Assembly (NCBI GenBank): GCA_963693315.1
Contig: OY856188.1
Span: 219,489,789 to 219,553,788, forward strand
From: Diogma glabrata
Lineage: Eukaryota; Arthropoda; Insecta; Diptera; Cylindrotomidae
Length of the DNA stretch: 64,000 nucleotides
Direction: 5' to 3'
Part shown: positions 10,366 through 21,980 of the stretch, one piece after another
Numbering within the stretch: the first letter of the stretch is position 1
How the letters are laid out: every line of letters starts with the position of its first letter
Notes under the pieces: generated by a model
Told to the model about the DNA's origin: nothing
The model's database searches: none
The model's input: only the letters and a program-made list of their open reading frames with translations
Position numbers and translations under genes: made by a program

Positions 10366-10469
10366 TGTACAATAAATAATCCGAAAAATGGCGTTTTAGA
10401 TATCAGTATGAAATAAACCGTTTTATGTAAACATTTTCTACTGTATCATATTGTGTTTTGCATTTTACT

Positions 10470-10776
10470 TCGGTCTGAAAGACCAAAATATTACATTCAT
10501 GAGACAAAGGTGAAATTCTTACCCCACTTTTTTTGGCAATTCTCGACGTTTTAGGAGCTACTGATTCTAGAAAAGCAAAAAAAAAAATGTTTGTCTGACT
10601 GCCGTCATTACCTACGAAATTTAGAAAACCGCTTGAGGAATTTCAAAAATTTGTTTTTTTAAAAATAGGTATAATCGGATGTGTTCGATAGGATGTGTTC
10701 GATAACTGCACCGTAGGTTTGCCAAAACAATAATTGTGTCAGAAATAGGAAATTTTCATATTTTAAGCTAAAAAAA
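10470..10776 (-). repeat. X2, first part (reverse orientation)
   Basis: Starts with ACTTCGGTCTGAAAGACC, then the end block shared with the other X copies (GTGAAATTCTTACCCCACTT, GACGTTTTAGGAGCTACTGA, AGAAAACCGCTTGAGG). It stops at ...TTTTAAGCTAAAAAAA, where the Helentron-like element is inserted. It resumes at 13441. Confidence 0.75.
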
Positions 10777-10859
10777 GTCAGGCAAGTGCGAATATAATTC
10801 GCTCGCTGAGGGTTCCGTGTATATAATATGAGAAAAAAACAGTTTTTGTAAGTATAGTT

Positions 10860-11345
10860 TCAAGTTGGGTTGAATCTTACCCAAAGCTGTTTATGGTGGC
10901 TAAAGAAAGCTTCAATAACGCCAGCTTCTAAATTATTTATATTGGAAAATACATTATCAATTGTGGTAGCCTCAACTGTTGTTGGTTCATGAATTTTTCT
11001 TTGTAAATTTTTTTGTAGAAAATAGTTTGAGAGCCAGTTTTGAGGATTTTTATTGAAACCAACGGAAAAAACGGAGAAAAAGTGTCGTCAAATTATTTCC
11101 AACGAGTGCATTGTTAACACAGTCGAGTGATTTGTCTACTGAACATTGGGGAGATCGGTATAGTATACCAACAGGATTTGTACTTCAGCTAGTTGAACAT
11201 TCACAATGACTGCCAGCAGAGCTAAACTCAAAGTGATGGTGGCTACTATTTTTCTGCACTGGTGGTACTGTATCAGACTTAACGAAAAGAACAGATCCCC
11301 AACCTCGATTAACTTGACTGTAACAATTTTCTAGTTCAACAGTAG
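10860..11345 (-). pseudogene. Endonuclease-like (CR1/LINE-type EEP) remnant in R1
   Basis: The minus strand from about 11345 reads RGWGSVLFVKSD, HFEFSSAG, then after an in-frame stop PVGILYRSPQCSVDKSLD. After a frameshift it reads VGFNKNPQNWLSNYF, KIHEPTTVEATTIDNVFSNI, and EAGVIEAFFSHHKQLW, ending FNPT-stop at 10860-10862. Order and spacing match the second half of an APE-type endonuclease (YR-P strand, GDFN loop, IDN-F, final SDH). GDFN has become VGFN and SDH has become SHH, so catalysis is lost. The stop lies only about 50 bp before the element terminus. Copy R2 keeps a matching tail (QAGVIESFLS near 37740). A terminal endonuclease of this type is known at the C-terminus of Helentron proteins. 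A chance LINE insertion is less likely because both copies carry it. Confidence 0.6.
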
Positions 11346-11714
11346 TTCAATAGTTCAAAAATTTCAAAAATGTTTGTAACTAGTGATCAACTTCACAGAG
11401 AACATTTGCAATGCAACCATATTAAATGATAATCTATCGAATAGCAAACAGGTATCTGGTATGTTATTGCATAATTTTTCAACCTAACGCCTTTCGCCTG
11501 AAGTTTAGTTCATCTGACTTGTTAAACTGTGTTGATCTAATCTGATCTTGTTTGTTCATTTCTTTACTTCGTTTCACTCAATATTTACTATAATATACAT
11601 TTCCTACAACGTAGTAAAATTTATCCTCTTCTACGATTATTTTACGTGAATAGTCCTTCACAAAACACAATTTTAGAATTTTAATCAAATGAATCAAAAC
11701 CGAAAAAAACGAAA

Positions 11715-13095
11715 ACTACAAAAAAATTGTTTTGGACTAGAAAAAAATTCACCTTTCATATGCCGAGTGGGGGTCAAAAATTATTTTTTGTCAAAATTTC
11801 CACTCTCAACCCCCTCAAAATAACATTTGAAATGATGATCCGACCGCTATAGTTTTCATTCAATCTTTACAACATTGCCCATAACCATGAATATTTTCAA
11901 ATATTTTTCTTTTGTAATGTTCGAAGTTAAGGGGGAGGACAGGAATTTTTTTTCACATTTTTTAATATAACTCAAAAACTGCGCTTTTGAAAATTACATA
12001 AAAAATTGTTTTGGACTAGAACAAAATCAACCTTTCATATGATACCCCACTCAACAAGGTCAAAAATAATTTTTTTTTCAAAATTTCCACCCTCAACCCC
12101 ATCAAAATAACATTAGAAATGATGAGCCAACCGCTATAGTTTTCATTCAATCTTTACAACATTTCCCATAACCATGAATTTTTCCAAATTTTTTCTTTTG
12201 TAATGTTCGAAGTTAAGGGGGGGGGACAGGAAATTTTTTTCACATTTTTTTACATAACTCAAAAACTGCGCTTTTTAAAATTATATAAAAAATTGTTTTG
12301 GACTAGAAAAAAATCAATCTTTCATATGACACCCCAATCGACTTGGTCAAAAATATTTTTTTTTCAAAATTTCCACCCTCATCCCCCTCAAGATAACATT
12401 TGAAATGATGAGCTGACCGCTATAGTTTTCATTCAATCTTTACAACATTTTCCATAACCATGAATTTTTTCAAAATTTTTCTTCTGTAAAGTTCGAAGTT
12501 AAGAGGGGGGGACAGGAAATTTTTGTCACATTTTTTAACATAACTCAAAAACTTCGCTTTTGAAAATTACAAAAAAAATTGATTTATACTTGAAAAAAAA
12601 TCACCTTTCATATGACACCCCACTCAACAAGGTCATAAATAATTTTTCTTCAATATTTCCACTCTCAACCCCCTCAGAATCACATTTGAAATGATGAGCC
12701 GACTGCTATAGTTTTGATTCAATCTTTACAACATTGACCATAATTATGAATTTTTTCAAATTTTTTCTTTTGTAATGTTCGAAGTTAAGAGGGGGGGACA
12801 GGAAACTTTTGTCACATCTTCTAACATAACTCAAAAACTGCGCTTTTAAAAATTGCAAAAATAAATTGGCTTGGACTAGAAAAAAAATCACCTTTCATAT
12901 GACACCCCACTCACTGAGGTCAAAAATAATTTTTTTTCAAAATTTCCACTCTCAACCCCCTCAGAATCACATTTGAAATGATGACCCGACCGCTATAGTT
13001 TTGATTCAATCTTTACAACATTGACCATAACCATGAATTTTTTCAAATTTTTTCTTTTCTAATGTTCGAAGTTAAAGGGGGGGACAGGAAAGACA
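11715..13095. repeat. Five-fold 286-bp tandem array in R1
   Basis: The landmark TCGAAGTTAA recurs at 11921, 12207, 12492, 12779 and 13066 (spacings 286, 285, 287, 287). Each unit contains CTTTCATATGACACCCCACT, CGCTATAGTTTTCATTC, a run of 5-7 G followed by GACAGGAAA, and CTCAAAAACTGCGCTTTT. In reverse complement the same landmarks occur, in the same order, in the R2 array. No protein-coding constraint is visible. Confidence 0.92.
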
Positions 13096-13440
13096 ATACC
13101 CGTTTATGGCAATATCAAAAAAACTAAGCAGTCGAAAAATCATTGAAATTTTTGTTTGAAATATTTTGAACTTTCTCGATTTTTCTAGACCAAACTCGAT
13201 TCCTTACAAAAAACTTTTGTTTTACTATCTCCTTATCTATGTTCATAAAATATAGATTAAAACAAATATTTGAATTTTTTTGTTATCAGTAGGCGTGGAA
13301 AAACACGTTTAAAAACTGTAGAAAATTTCAAGTTGATAGCACTTATAGTTTGTGAGTAAATTGATTATGTAGAAATTCGGACGGACACCGAAGTCTCACC
13401 AATAGGGTACCGTTTTTACTTTTTTAAAGTACGGAACCCT

Positions 13441-14440
13441 AAAAACGTTCATTTTAAGTGATTACGAGTATGAACATTGAATTTGGAGAAATATTGATGG
13501 TAGGGATTGGTATGTGAGATCAAAAACTAGATTACTGATCAAAAACTAGTTTGTCAAAAAAATGTTGTCAAGTGTGTCAAAAGAAAGATTTTTATTTATT
13601 TTTTAACCCAATTTTTTGGGAAAAAAATAAAATTAATTAATTGTATGACATCAAATTTTATTACTTATTATTATTAAGAATTATGGTATTATCAGTTTGT
13701 CATAGAAATGTTGTAATGTACGTCAAAAGAATGATTTTTATTTATTTATTCATTTTTTGAAAAAAAAAAAATTAATTATTTGTCATGAAATTTTATTATT
13801 ATTATAAAGAATTGGCATTATAAGTTTGCCAAAAAAATAATGTCAAGTGTGTCAAAAAAATGATTTCATTTAATTTTGAATTTTTGAGATCGTTTATTTA
13901 TGATTTCATTTATTTTTTAGCCAATTTTTTGGAAAAAAAAATTTAGCTGTTTTTATGAAGTAAATGTAATTGAACATGGAAATTTTTGAATTTGTTATAG
14001 TTTTTGAAATATTTTTGGAATTTTGAAAAAGTTTGTATTTTTGATTTTGTAATATTTTTTGAAATATTTTTGGAATTATGGAAAAAGTTTTAATTTTTGA
14101 TTTTGTTATAAGTTTTGCAATATTTTTAGAATTTTGAAAAAAAGTAGAGTTTTTGAATTTGATAAATATTTTTAGAATTTTGAAAAAAGTTTTAATTTTT
14201 GATTTTGTAAGAATTTTCGGTATATTTTTAGAATTTTGAAAAATTTAAATTTTTGATTTTATTATAATTTTTGAAATTTTGAAAAAAGTTTCAATTTTTG
14301 ATATTGCTATAATTTTTGCAATATTTTTAGAATTTTGGAAAAAGTTTGAATTTTTGATTTTATTTAATTTTACAATATTTTTGAAATTTTGAAAGAAATA
14401 TGAATTTGTGATTTTGTAATATTTTCTCGAAACGCTAAAT
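13441..14440 (-). repeat. X2, second part (reverse orientation)
   Basis: Resumes with AAAAACGTTCATTTTAAGTG, the sequence that directly follows GCTT in uninterrupted X copies. It continues through the 130-145-bp units (landmark AGTTTGTC at about 13548, 13693, 13823) and the 57-60-bp units (TTTTTGATTTTGT...), and ends at TTCTCGAAACGCTAAAT. Confidence 0.75.
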
Positions 14441-15122
14441 ATACATCGCTGCCCAAATACGATTTATTTGAATAGAAAATAACAAATATTTTAGTCAAAG
14501 GTTACTTGCTCAACATAGGTATTTTTATATATGTATTTGGTTGTTAATGTTTTATAGGTATTTTTATTTCAAAATTTATAAAATTTTTAATTTTAATTAA
14601 GATTAAACAATTTTTTTTAATATTTTGCTTGCTGTGAATAAAAAATAGTATATGATGCACGGACGTAAGTCATTTTGGAATTAATTTTGGTGCAAATCTC
14701 GGCTGGCGCCTCGATTCGGAAACTCCATATACGTTCAAAAACCTTAGCTTTACGTCCTTTCATTTACTAATTAAACCGAACCACGTTTCCCTTATCCTCG
14801 ACTACTAAAGAATATATGCTTTCCATGTGTATGTATTCCATTGTAATTTTATACATTCTATCACTTGAAAAAGAATGTGATGCAATCGTTACATTCTACT
14901 ACAGTTCTATAGTTTATTTGTTGGTATAGTATTATCAATAGGATAAAACGAGAACAAAACATATATAAAATATAAAATAATAAATTTAAGTTTCGTTTTT
15001 CTATGTTATCTATGATTTACATATTTCAATATGGTGATAAAAACTTTAGCAGGCAAACTGGAAATTAATCGAAATATTTTGCAGTCGTGGATAAAATAGC
15101 ATCTTGTACTCGCATAGGATGA
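14441..15122. other. AT-rich stretch up to the assembly gap
   Basis: No gene seen. 14655-14760 carries GGACGTAAGTC ... AGCTTTACGTCC and CGGCTGGCGCCTCGATTCGG. Related motifs occur at 16585-16615 (GGCTAGCGCCTCGTCCGG) and 49362-49410 (GGACGTAAGCTA ... TAGCTTTACGTCC), so it is probably an unclassified dispersed repeat. Confidence 0.4.
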
Positions 15123-15322
15123 NNNNNNNNNNNNNNNNNNNNNNNNNNNNNNNNNNNNNNNNNNNNNNNNNNNNNNNNNNNNNNNNNNNNNNNNNNNNNN
15201 NNNNNNNNNNNNNNNNNNNNNNNNNNNNNNNNNNNNNNNNNNNNNNNNNNNNNNNNNNNNNNNNNNNNNNNNNNNNNNNNNNNNNNNNNNNNNNNNNNNN
15301 NNNNNNNNNNNNNNNNNNNNNN
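15123..15322. other. Assembly gap (200 N)
   Basis: Exactly 200 unknown bases. Any frame drawn across it is meaningless. The eight bases before it (TAGGATGA) are repeated immediately after it. Confidence 0.99.
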
Positions 15323-17733
15323 TAGGATGATGGAAATTAGTCACTCGGATAATTCCCTCCACTTGCTACGCTCGTTTTGGGAAACTTCACCCTCGTAAAG
15401 AATTGCCATCATTCTCAACTCATACAAGAATCTTCTACTCTGGTTTAGAATTTTATGATTCACTAGACATGAATTTTGAATAGACTTAGAATTATGATAG
15501 ATTTTTGTGGGCAATTAAACTCAAGCTACTAAGGAAATAATTTAATTATTTCAATTCAAAAGTATATTTTGGATTTTCTTACTTTTAGAGAAAACTCTAT
15601 TTCTTTTAAACCTGTTTCGGTTGGAATTGGAACGTTGCTCATTAGTACCGTGATTCGAATACTGTCAACTACGACACCAAGGCGATGATATTTTGAAGTT
15701 GAAATTGCATCATTATTTGCCAACATAGGATAGAAACATTTATTTCTTTTAATTTTCAAATCTTGTGAATTTTTAGGTTAAAGTTTACTCTATGAACATA
15801 TATTTTGTTGCAGAAGAATATAAAAATAAAAAGTAACTGGAATAAGTATTTATTGGATTTACAATTAATAAATTAACCGAATATTAAGAATATTTGTTAA
15901 TTTGATCAAAATAATTGACAGCAGGGCAATACAAAATCAAAAAGAGTACGCCATACATCAGTATTGATTGTTTGATGATTTGGTGTCTTCTTTAACTATT
16001 CCTTTTTCAGCACGATTCTTTCCAACTAAAATTTCTTATCAACGTCAATTCTATCTCGACCTGTAATACTAAACTTCCACTATTCAACCCATAAGCACCA
16101 TACCAAAAACCAACATTTTCGAATAGTTTTTTAGTATAAAAGTTTTCCTTTTTTCAATTGTACGATCACAAGTCCGATCATTCGAAAATATATATGTGTA
16201 AATTTATATTAATTTGCAACACTAATTGAAGAAACCCCATGGCCTATTTAATAAAATTTTTTAGGATTAGCTCCAAAAAATGATTACTAACAGTTCTAAG
16301 TTTAGAGTCCAAAAAATTGTATTTTAGCGGGCTAGTACTTAAAGTCGTTATGACAACACTTTAGCGGATTCAAAATTTGTTTTCATTTTATATTATAATT
16401 ATTTTCAAATTATAATCACAATTTCTTTGATAAGTTTTGTTCAAAAATCAAATTTTTAGGTACGCAAGAATACAAATTAAGCAATAAATTAGAAAAAAAA
16501 ATCCTAAGAGCTAATACAAAAAATCGTTGTATGCAACACGTGCGCAAATGGCTTTAGTAGACTCATCTTCACATTACAGACTTGGCTAGCGCCTCGTCCG
16601 GAAACATTACGATTCGTCCGCTAAAACCATATTTTGCGTACTTGTTACATAAACTACTAGTATGACTCAATTTTATTTTTAAAGTTTATATGAATACATT
16701 CTTAAATATTTTATTTATAATGAAACAAAATCAAAATATTTCGCCATTAAAAAAAGCATAATGAAAATGTTCTACTATTAAAATTTTCTTTTAAAAAAAC
16801 AAACTATCGATTATTCATATTAAATTTTTTTGGTAAAAGCATCGCATTCACAGTCAAAATTAATCTAATTTATTCATTTTACATAATGGATGATATCAGA
16901 TGCAATATATTTTCTTCTCCTTCCTTTCCTTTAGATTTTGTTTTATTAAATTCGATGTTCGAAAAATATAAGCCGAAAATTACAAGTTAACTTTATTAAT
17001 TTTGTTGTAAATGGAATATATTCTCGACGGTCAGTAGAAAACTTAACTTAAATATTTGTAAAAATGTGTCGTTACAACCAACTGAGTGGAATACAAATAA
17101 TGAAGTAAAATATTTATTACTTGCAATTGTTAATAACACGATTAACTGGGTTCAGGAATTGATCAAGAACTGGAACACAGATCAAAAGAGAGTCTCAGCG
17201 AACGCAACTCTCTAACAAGATAGTAACGGAACTCTGAGATTCACAATTCATAATATAAATTAGCAATGTCCACTCTGACCTAAACCAGATACAAAATGAA
17301 CCACAATAAACAAAGAAGAAGTGAAGAAAACTGTAGGAAGCAGTAAAGAAAGATTATGCTTGAATATCCCTAGCATAATAAACTCCGATGATCTTACCAT
17401 CCAAGTTCTTACATTTATAAAGTAAGTTGCAAATTCTGGATTCGGTTATTGCCAGCATAAATTGCTAGTGCTAGTTTTGCGGAAAATTTATTAGCTGCGT
17501 CACTCAAATGATGTTAGTCCTTAAACGAGTTCGCAGATTATATTGATGTTGCCAATTTTTAAAACGCAGATTAAAGGTTGGCTTGAACACGAGATCTGAG
17601 TATGGCCAGATGATAAAAACAACAAATAATACGTGGAGTGTTGAGTGGAACCATGTACCGCGGCTCTCAATTAAAAGCTACCTCTCCCAGATGAGGATTT
17701 CATATAGTGTGTTGATCCTTCACATACATACCT
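15323..17733. other. AT-rich region without an assigned gene
   Basis: Contains a short open segment on the minus strand (about 15585-15759) discussed under findings. Near 16385-16470 a piece (TTTTGTTCAAAAATCAAATT) matches the repeat pair at 49850 and 62635. 17340-17720 may hold further decayed integrase downstream sequence, but no convincing motif could be read. Confidence 0.4.
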
Positions 17734-18041
17734 TTAAATACAGCATATAAACAGTATGAAAAGCCGATAATAAGCTCTGAAATAATCACTCTTGAAAAAG
17801 GCGTTCACCTTAGGGGATGTTGCATTCCAACGAGTTTTGAGCAATACAAATTTAGAGATATCATCAAGAACAATTAATATTTCCGTATTCCCAAGTTTGA
17901 AACGAAGATACAGTCCCACAAAATCCATATAGACTCTCTGCTATGGACATTCAGTTACAAGCTGAGATTGTATCGGGGGACGCAATTTCTGGTTCGAGGC
18001 TTTTGTCTGTTTACAGGGACTACCAATCATATCATAATTGT
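17734..18041 (-). pseudogene. LTR-retrotransposon integrase fragment (Gypsy-type)
   Basis: Read on the minus strand from 18041: GSPCKQTKASNQKLRPP (end of the integrase zinc finger and linker), then a TAG at 17941-17943 where an aromatic residue is usual. QRVYMDFVGLYLRFKLGNTE and ILIVLDDISKFVLLKTRWNA follow: the start of the DDE catalytic core with its first Asp (MDFVG). KVNAFFKSDYF comes next, before the frame degrades. The order CK-K--N--LRPP, V-MDFVG, GNT-ILIVLDD-SKF, AT--KV is that of retroelement integrases. Neither LTRs nor reverse transcriptase were found nearby, so this is an isolated relic. Confidence 0.72.
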
Positions 18042-21000
18042 TAGCTTGTGACCCAATGACAGGCTAGCAGTACTATTATAATGATGTCTCTTGATCATTT
18101 CCAAAGTTAAACCAGTGCTGCCACACATTACACAATTATAAACTCTTTTTTAAAAATATATGCACTTTTTAACGATTCGAAAACAATTAAAATTTGTTTG
18201 TCTCTCTGTAGCGATTCACCTTACAGCATTTACTGCTCATTGTTGGCAACAAAAATTAAATGCATCAACACATACAAACCCCAGGGAATTGCTTTACATT
18301 CAACAATTGATTCATATATATAACAAAACACCCACTCTTTCACGTTGCTAACAAAACAACTGAGCTATAAAACAACATTTTTTCTTAAAAATTTTCATTT
18401 CCAATCAACAAATTGAAATTCATTTCCCATACTATACTTGTACAGGAACAAAAACAAAATTACCATAAACCAAAATAGAAAATCTTTTGTTACCATTTTT
18501 TTTGTTACACACTTATAAAAATTTTATTTCACACTTTTACGAGTTAATCAATTTTTATGTAAAATCGATTGTCACACGAAAAGCACAAGCTTAAAACCGA
18601 AAAATGTGTATCCTTATTTCCTATTAATAACTTTCGTTTGATATTAATATGAATTTAAAAAAAAAAAGCTGCAGCTTTTGCAAGTTCGTCAAAATAAAAA
18701 CCGTAAATGCATATCGATGAAAAAATAAAAAGGGGATTTTTGTTGTTATAATTTTGAATTGTTTGCAAGTTTTATTTTTTTTTTCTATGGAGTTTTGAGA
18801 ATTTCCATGTGAAAGAAAAACACTTATGAATTTTATTATTATATAAAAAAATTTCTTTTTGTTTTTTTTTCTTGATAAAGTTTTTAAATGAAAATTTGTA
18901 ACATGAATTATGTTTACATTGACAATTATTGATTATAAGCATTTACTTTACTTTGATTTCAAATGAATATTTTATCGAATCGGTTTCTAAACACAAACAA
19001 AGCATTTGATGTTGGAAGTTTACTTACTTTATTTATTTATTGATTAATATTTAATCATAATTTTAGATTTATATAAATTAACGTGGTCGGGTTTAATTTC
19101 GGAATGAGAAATTAAATCATCAAATTGATTGAAATCGTGTGCTTAATTGAGCTTTATTGTGGGTTATATTTTTAAATTGATTAATAAAGACTAAAACATA
19201 AAGTAACTATAGACATTATTTATAATATTAATTAGACGTGTTCGTTGTTTGATTGTTAAAAGTGTATTTATCACCTTGCAGTTCTCGTTTTGAATCAATA
19301 AACGTCTTATTCGACATGACCAAAATAATGGTTTTCTTTTCCTTATCACATTATTAAATCAACAAAAAAAAACTTTTATTTTTTAACCAGAAAAAACAGA
19401 AAGCTTGTTTCGTAACCATAACTTCTTCCTTTTTGGTTAATTTAAATTTGGAATACAGTGTTTCTTAGAATTTTATATCTCGGTATTTCAATATCAATAA
19501 AAACAAAACTTCTTCTTATTCGTTCATGTAGAAATGTAAGAACATGTTTTTTTAAGAGACAGATGTAGGTTTGTGTTTTTGTTGTTGTAATATAACTTTT
19601 TATCAAAATCTTAAATAATAAATTTACGTAACCTGGAATATCGAAAGAAACAAAGTTGGAAAAATATATAACAAAATTCATTAGAGTTTGTTTAATCTAC
19701 CCTTTTTGTTTTCTACATTTATTTTACCTTTCAAGCAAATGATTTGAATAATTTGAATTTTTTTGTTTAAATTATATTATTTTACCTTTTTTCATTAAAG
19801 ATATAATATAAATTAATTATATCTTTAGGAAAAATTGAAAGACGGGTTGTTTAATGGAAGAAAATTATCTAGAAACAAATTGATTTTTAAGAAAAGGAAT
19901 GAGAAAGTTAACTGTGAGAATATTACGATTTAATATTACACAAATAGAAATTGATAAAACAAAAAACGTTTTTTTTCATAAAGATTTTTTATTGAAATAA
20001 ATTATAAATTCTCTTTTTCAAATTAATTTAGTGTTTCAAACCCATTATAAAATAAATAAGGATTTCAATAATAGCTTTTATGATAACAAAGAGCCAAAAA
20101 AAGCTATTTGTGTTAATCAAATTGGTTGTTGTTTAAACTATAATACTAACTAATAAAACATTAAATAAAGAAGTTAAAAGAGATTCTAATTAGGCCGCCT
20201 TAGAATTTAGATTAAACTTATTTGTTTTAAAATAAGCTAACCTAAAAATGTTGTGCTTTAACCTATAATAACTGTTTATTTGTAACGTAAATAGTGTGTA
20301 ACCACTGTTAAAACTTTCGATTTGCTGCCGGGTTTTGTATAATTTTTTTAGATTTTTTTCAGCGCCTAGGTTTAAGCATTTGGTAGTAGGTTGCATGAAT
20401 GCTTTCGACCAGAATCAAAAAACCAGAAAATATTCTGTACCCTTACTCTTATTCTCAGCCATACATAGAGATAAATCGAATTAAGCGGTTTATTATTTAT
20501 TTATTGTGCTTTGGAATCATCATTAAGAGACGTGTTATTTTGTTTTCATAAACAAATAAAACGTACGTGTTTATGACAATATGTTTTCATGTTAGCTATT
20601 CACAATTTTACACGTTATCCTTTCAATTTTATGCGCGCTTAAAAAAATATATTAATTAACCTATAAAAATAACACTCAGATATATTGTATCCCACATACA
20701 TATACATTTAAGCACATTGAACATAAAAAATGTTTTTTTTGCAGTTATGGTTATAAATTATGATTACAGTAAAAGTTTACAATGGGACGAAATGCACATT
20801 TGTAATCGTTGAAAATCCAATAAAAAATAAGATCAAAACTAATTCATCATTACTGTAAAACAGAAACCACTCGAGATAATAAAAGCAAAATATATTATGA
20901 AATGATAAACATTATTGAAAATAAATAAAACAAAATTTTGTTATGATTTTTATTTTATTAATAACAAAAAACACTTTGTTACCTAAGGCAGGCGATTTGT

Positions 21001-21980
21001 TTTTTATACGAAAATACAAGTGGAAATTTTTGTTATTCATCGTGTTGTGACAGTGATTGTTTAAAATTATAAAGGAAAATAAACTGAACATTTTATTTGT
21101 TGTTTGTGTTGTTGCTAATAATTGTAACACTCCAAGGATGCAATTTGGAAAAAAGCATTTTAAGTTTATTTGGAAAACAGTTTTCACAAGCTACATATTT
21201 GTTTATATTGTTGAATATATTCTATTCAAATATTTTGCAATAAGTTTTACGGTTTTGTGCACGTTTTGATACGTTCTTTTAGTTTGAAAGAAAATGAAAA
21301 TAATTTGTATCACTGTGTATCGTATATCGTTGTTTGTGAACATAAAATAAACGACGTTTGCAGAAAAATATTACATAGAAATACATATACATACCGAAAT
21401 ACATTTTTTATAATACCAGAATTCAGCAAGGAAGGGAAGAAATGGAACACTAAATTACCTTTTAATAGCTTTTGTTTGAATTTTCAAGCCACTTTTAGTA
21501 TAATATTACCAAAACAACAAGATAAATAAGGTACGGTACGGTGTGACCGATTTATATATATCTACAAATAAAAAATAAAAGTGTTCCAGTTTTTTAAATA
21601 GTTTCTAATCACTTCATTAAGACAAAAATTAAAACAAAATTAGTCGATTAGTCATAAAATTATCATGCGAATACAAACGTTTGTTAAAGATTCCATTATC
21701 CATTATAACAGTTAACTACATTTCCGATACTATGTCGAAACGCTAGAAACTGGTATTAGACTCTAAAAATATGTGCATCATAAATATTTTGATCTGAGTA
21801 AAAAGGTCTACCTCTTCTTGCTTCTTAAAGAATTAAAAATATTGGCAACTCACTTAGTTTGTTGTTAAATGTTAATCAAATTTTATATTACTGTGAGATT
21901 TTTGGTAGACATATTAATCCAGAGTTAAAACATAATAAAAAATGCATATTTTAATTGCTAAAACTATCAATTATTTCATT
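18042..21980. other. About 3.9 kb AT-rich, no gene seen
   Basis: Short open frames are scattered here, but none shows a recognisable domain, coding-like composition or linked splice signals. A good pyrimidine-rich acceptor-like site lies near 18195-18210 (TTTGTCTCTCTGTAG), but the following sequence does not look coding. Confidence 0.45.

Larger units (their letters stand above)
9861..10469. other. Spacer between facing X1 and X2 copies, with tandem hairpins
   Basis: AT-rich segment between two oppositely oriented X copies. It contains the two tandem hairpins annotated separately and one small GC-rich motif (GGCCGAGGCCTCTAGCCGAAG near 10078-10100). No ORF of note. Confidence 0.5.
10777..13440 (-). 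mobile_element. R1: Helentron-like rolling-circle element copy 1, inserted in X2
   Basis: Read on the minus strand, the element begins with a hairpin formed by AGGGTTCCGT/ACGGTACCCT (13404-13440). It continues with five 286-bp tandem units, an endonuclease-like pseudogene, an inverted copy of the start motif (CACGGAACCCTC at 10808-10819), a terminal hairpin (GCGAAT-ATA-ATTCGC at 10788-10802) and ...CCTGAC. A second copy in the opposite orientation lies at 35146-38005. Subterminal inverted repeats, a 3' terminal hairpin, an internal tandem block and a trailing endonuclease are the published architecture of Helentrons and their DINE-1-like derivatives. No Rep or helicase is left here, so the assignment is inference. 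X sequence on both sides rejoins cleanly across the insertion. Confidence 0.55.

Noticed and set aside
8490..14440. X1/X2 pair as one giant palindromic transposon such as a Maverick
   Set aside because: No polymerase, integrase or capsid-like coding exists, and the same X unit occurs singly elsewhere.
15006..15362. Open frames across the N gap
   Set aside because: They exist only because N codons contain no stops.
18160..18351. Open frame after a strong acceptor-like site
   Set aside because: The sequence after the site has no protein-like constraint and soon meets stops.
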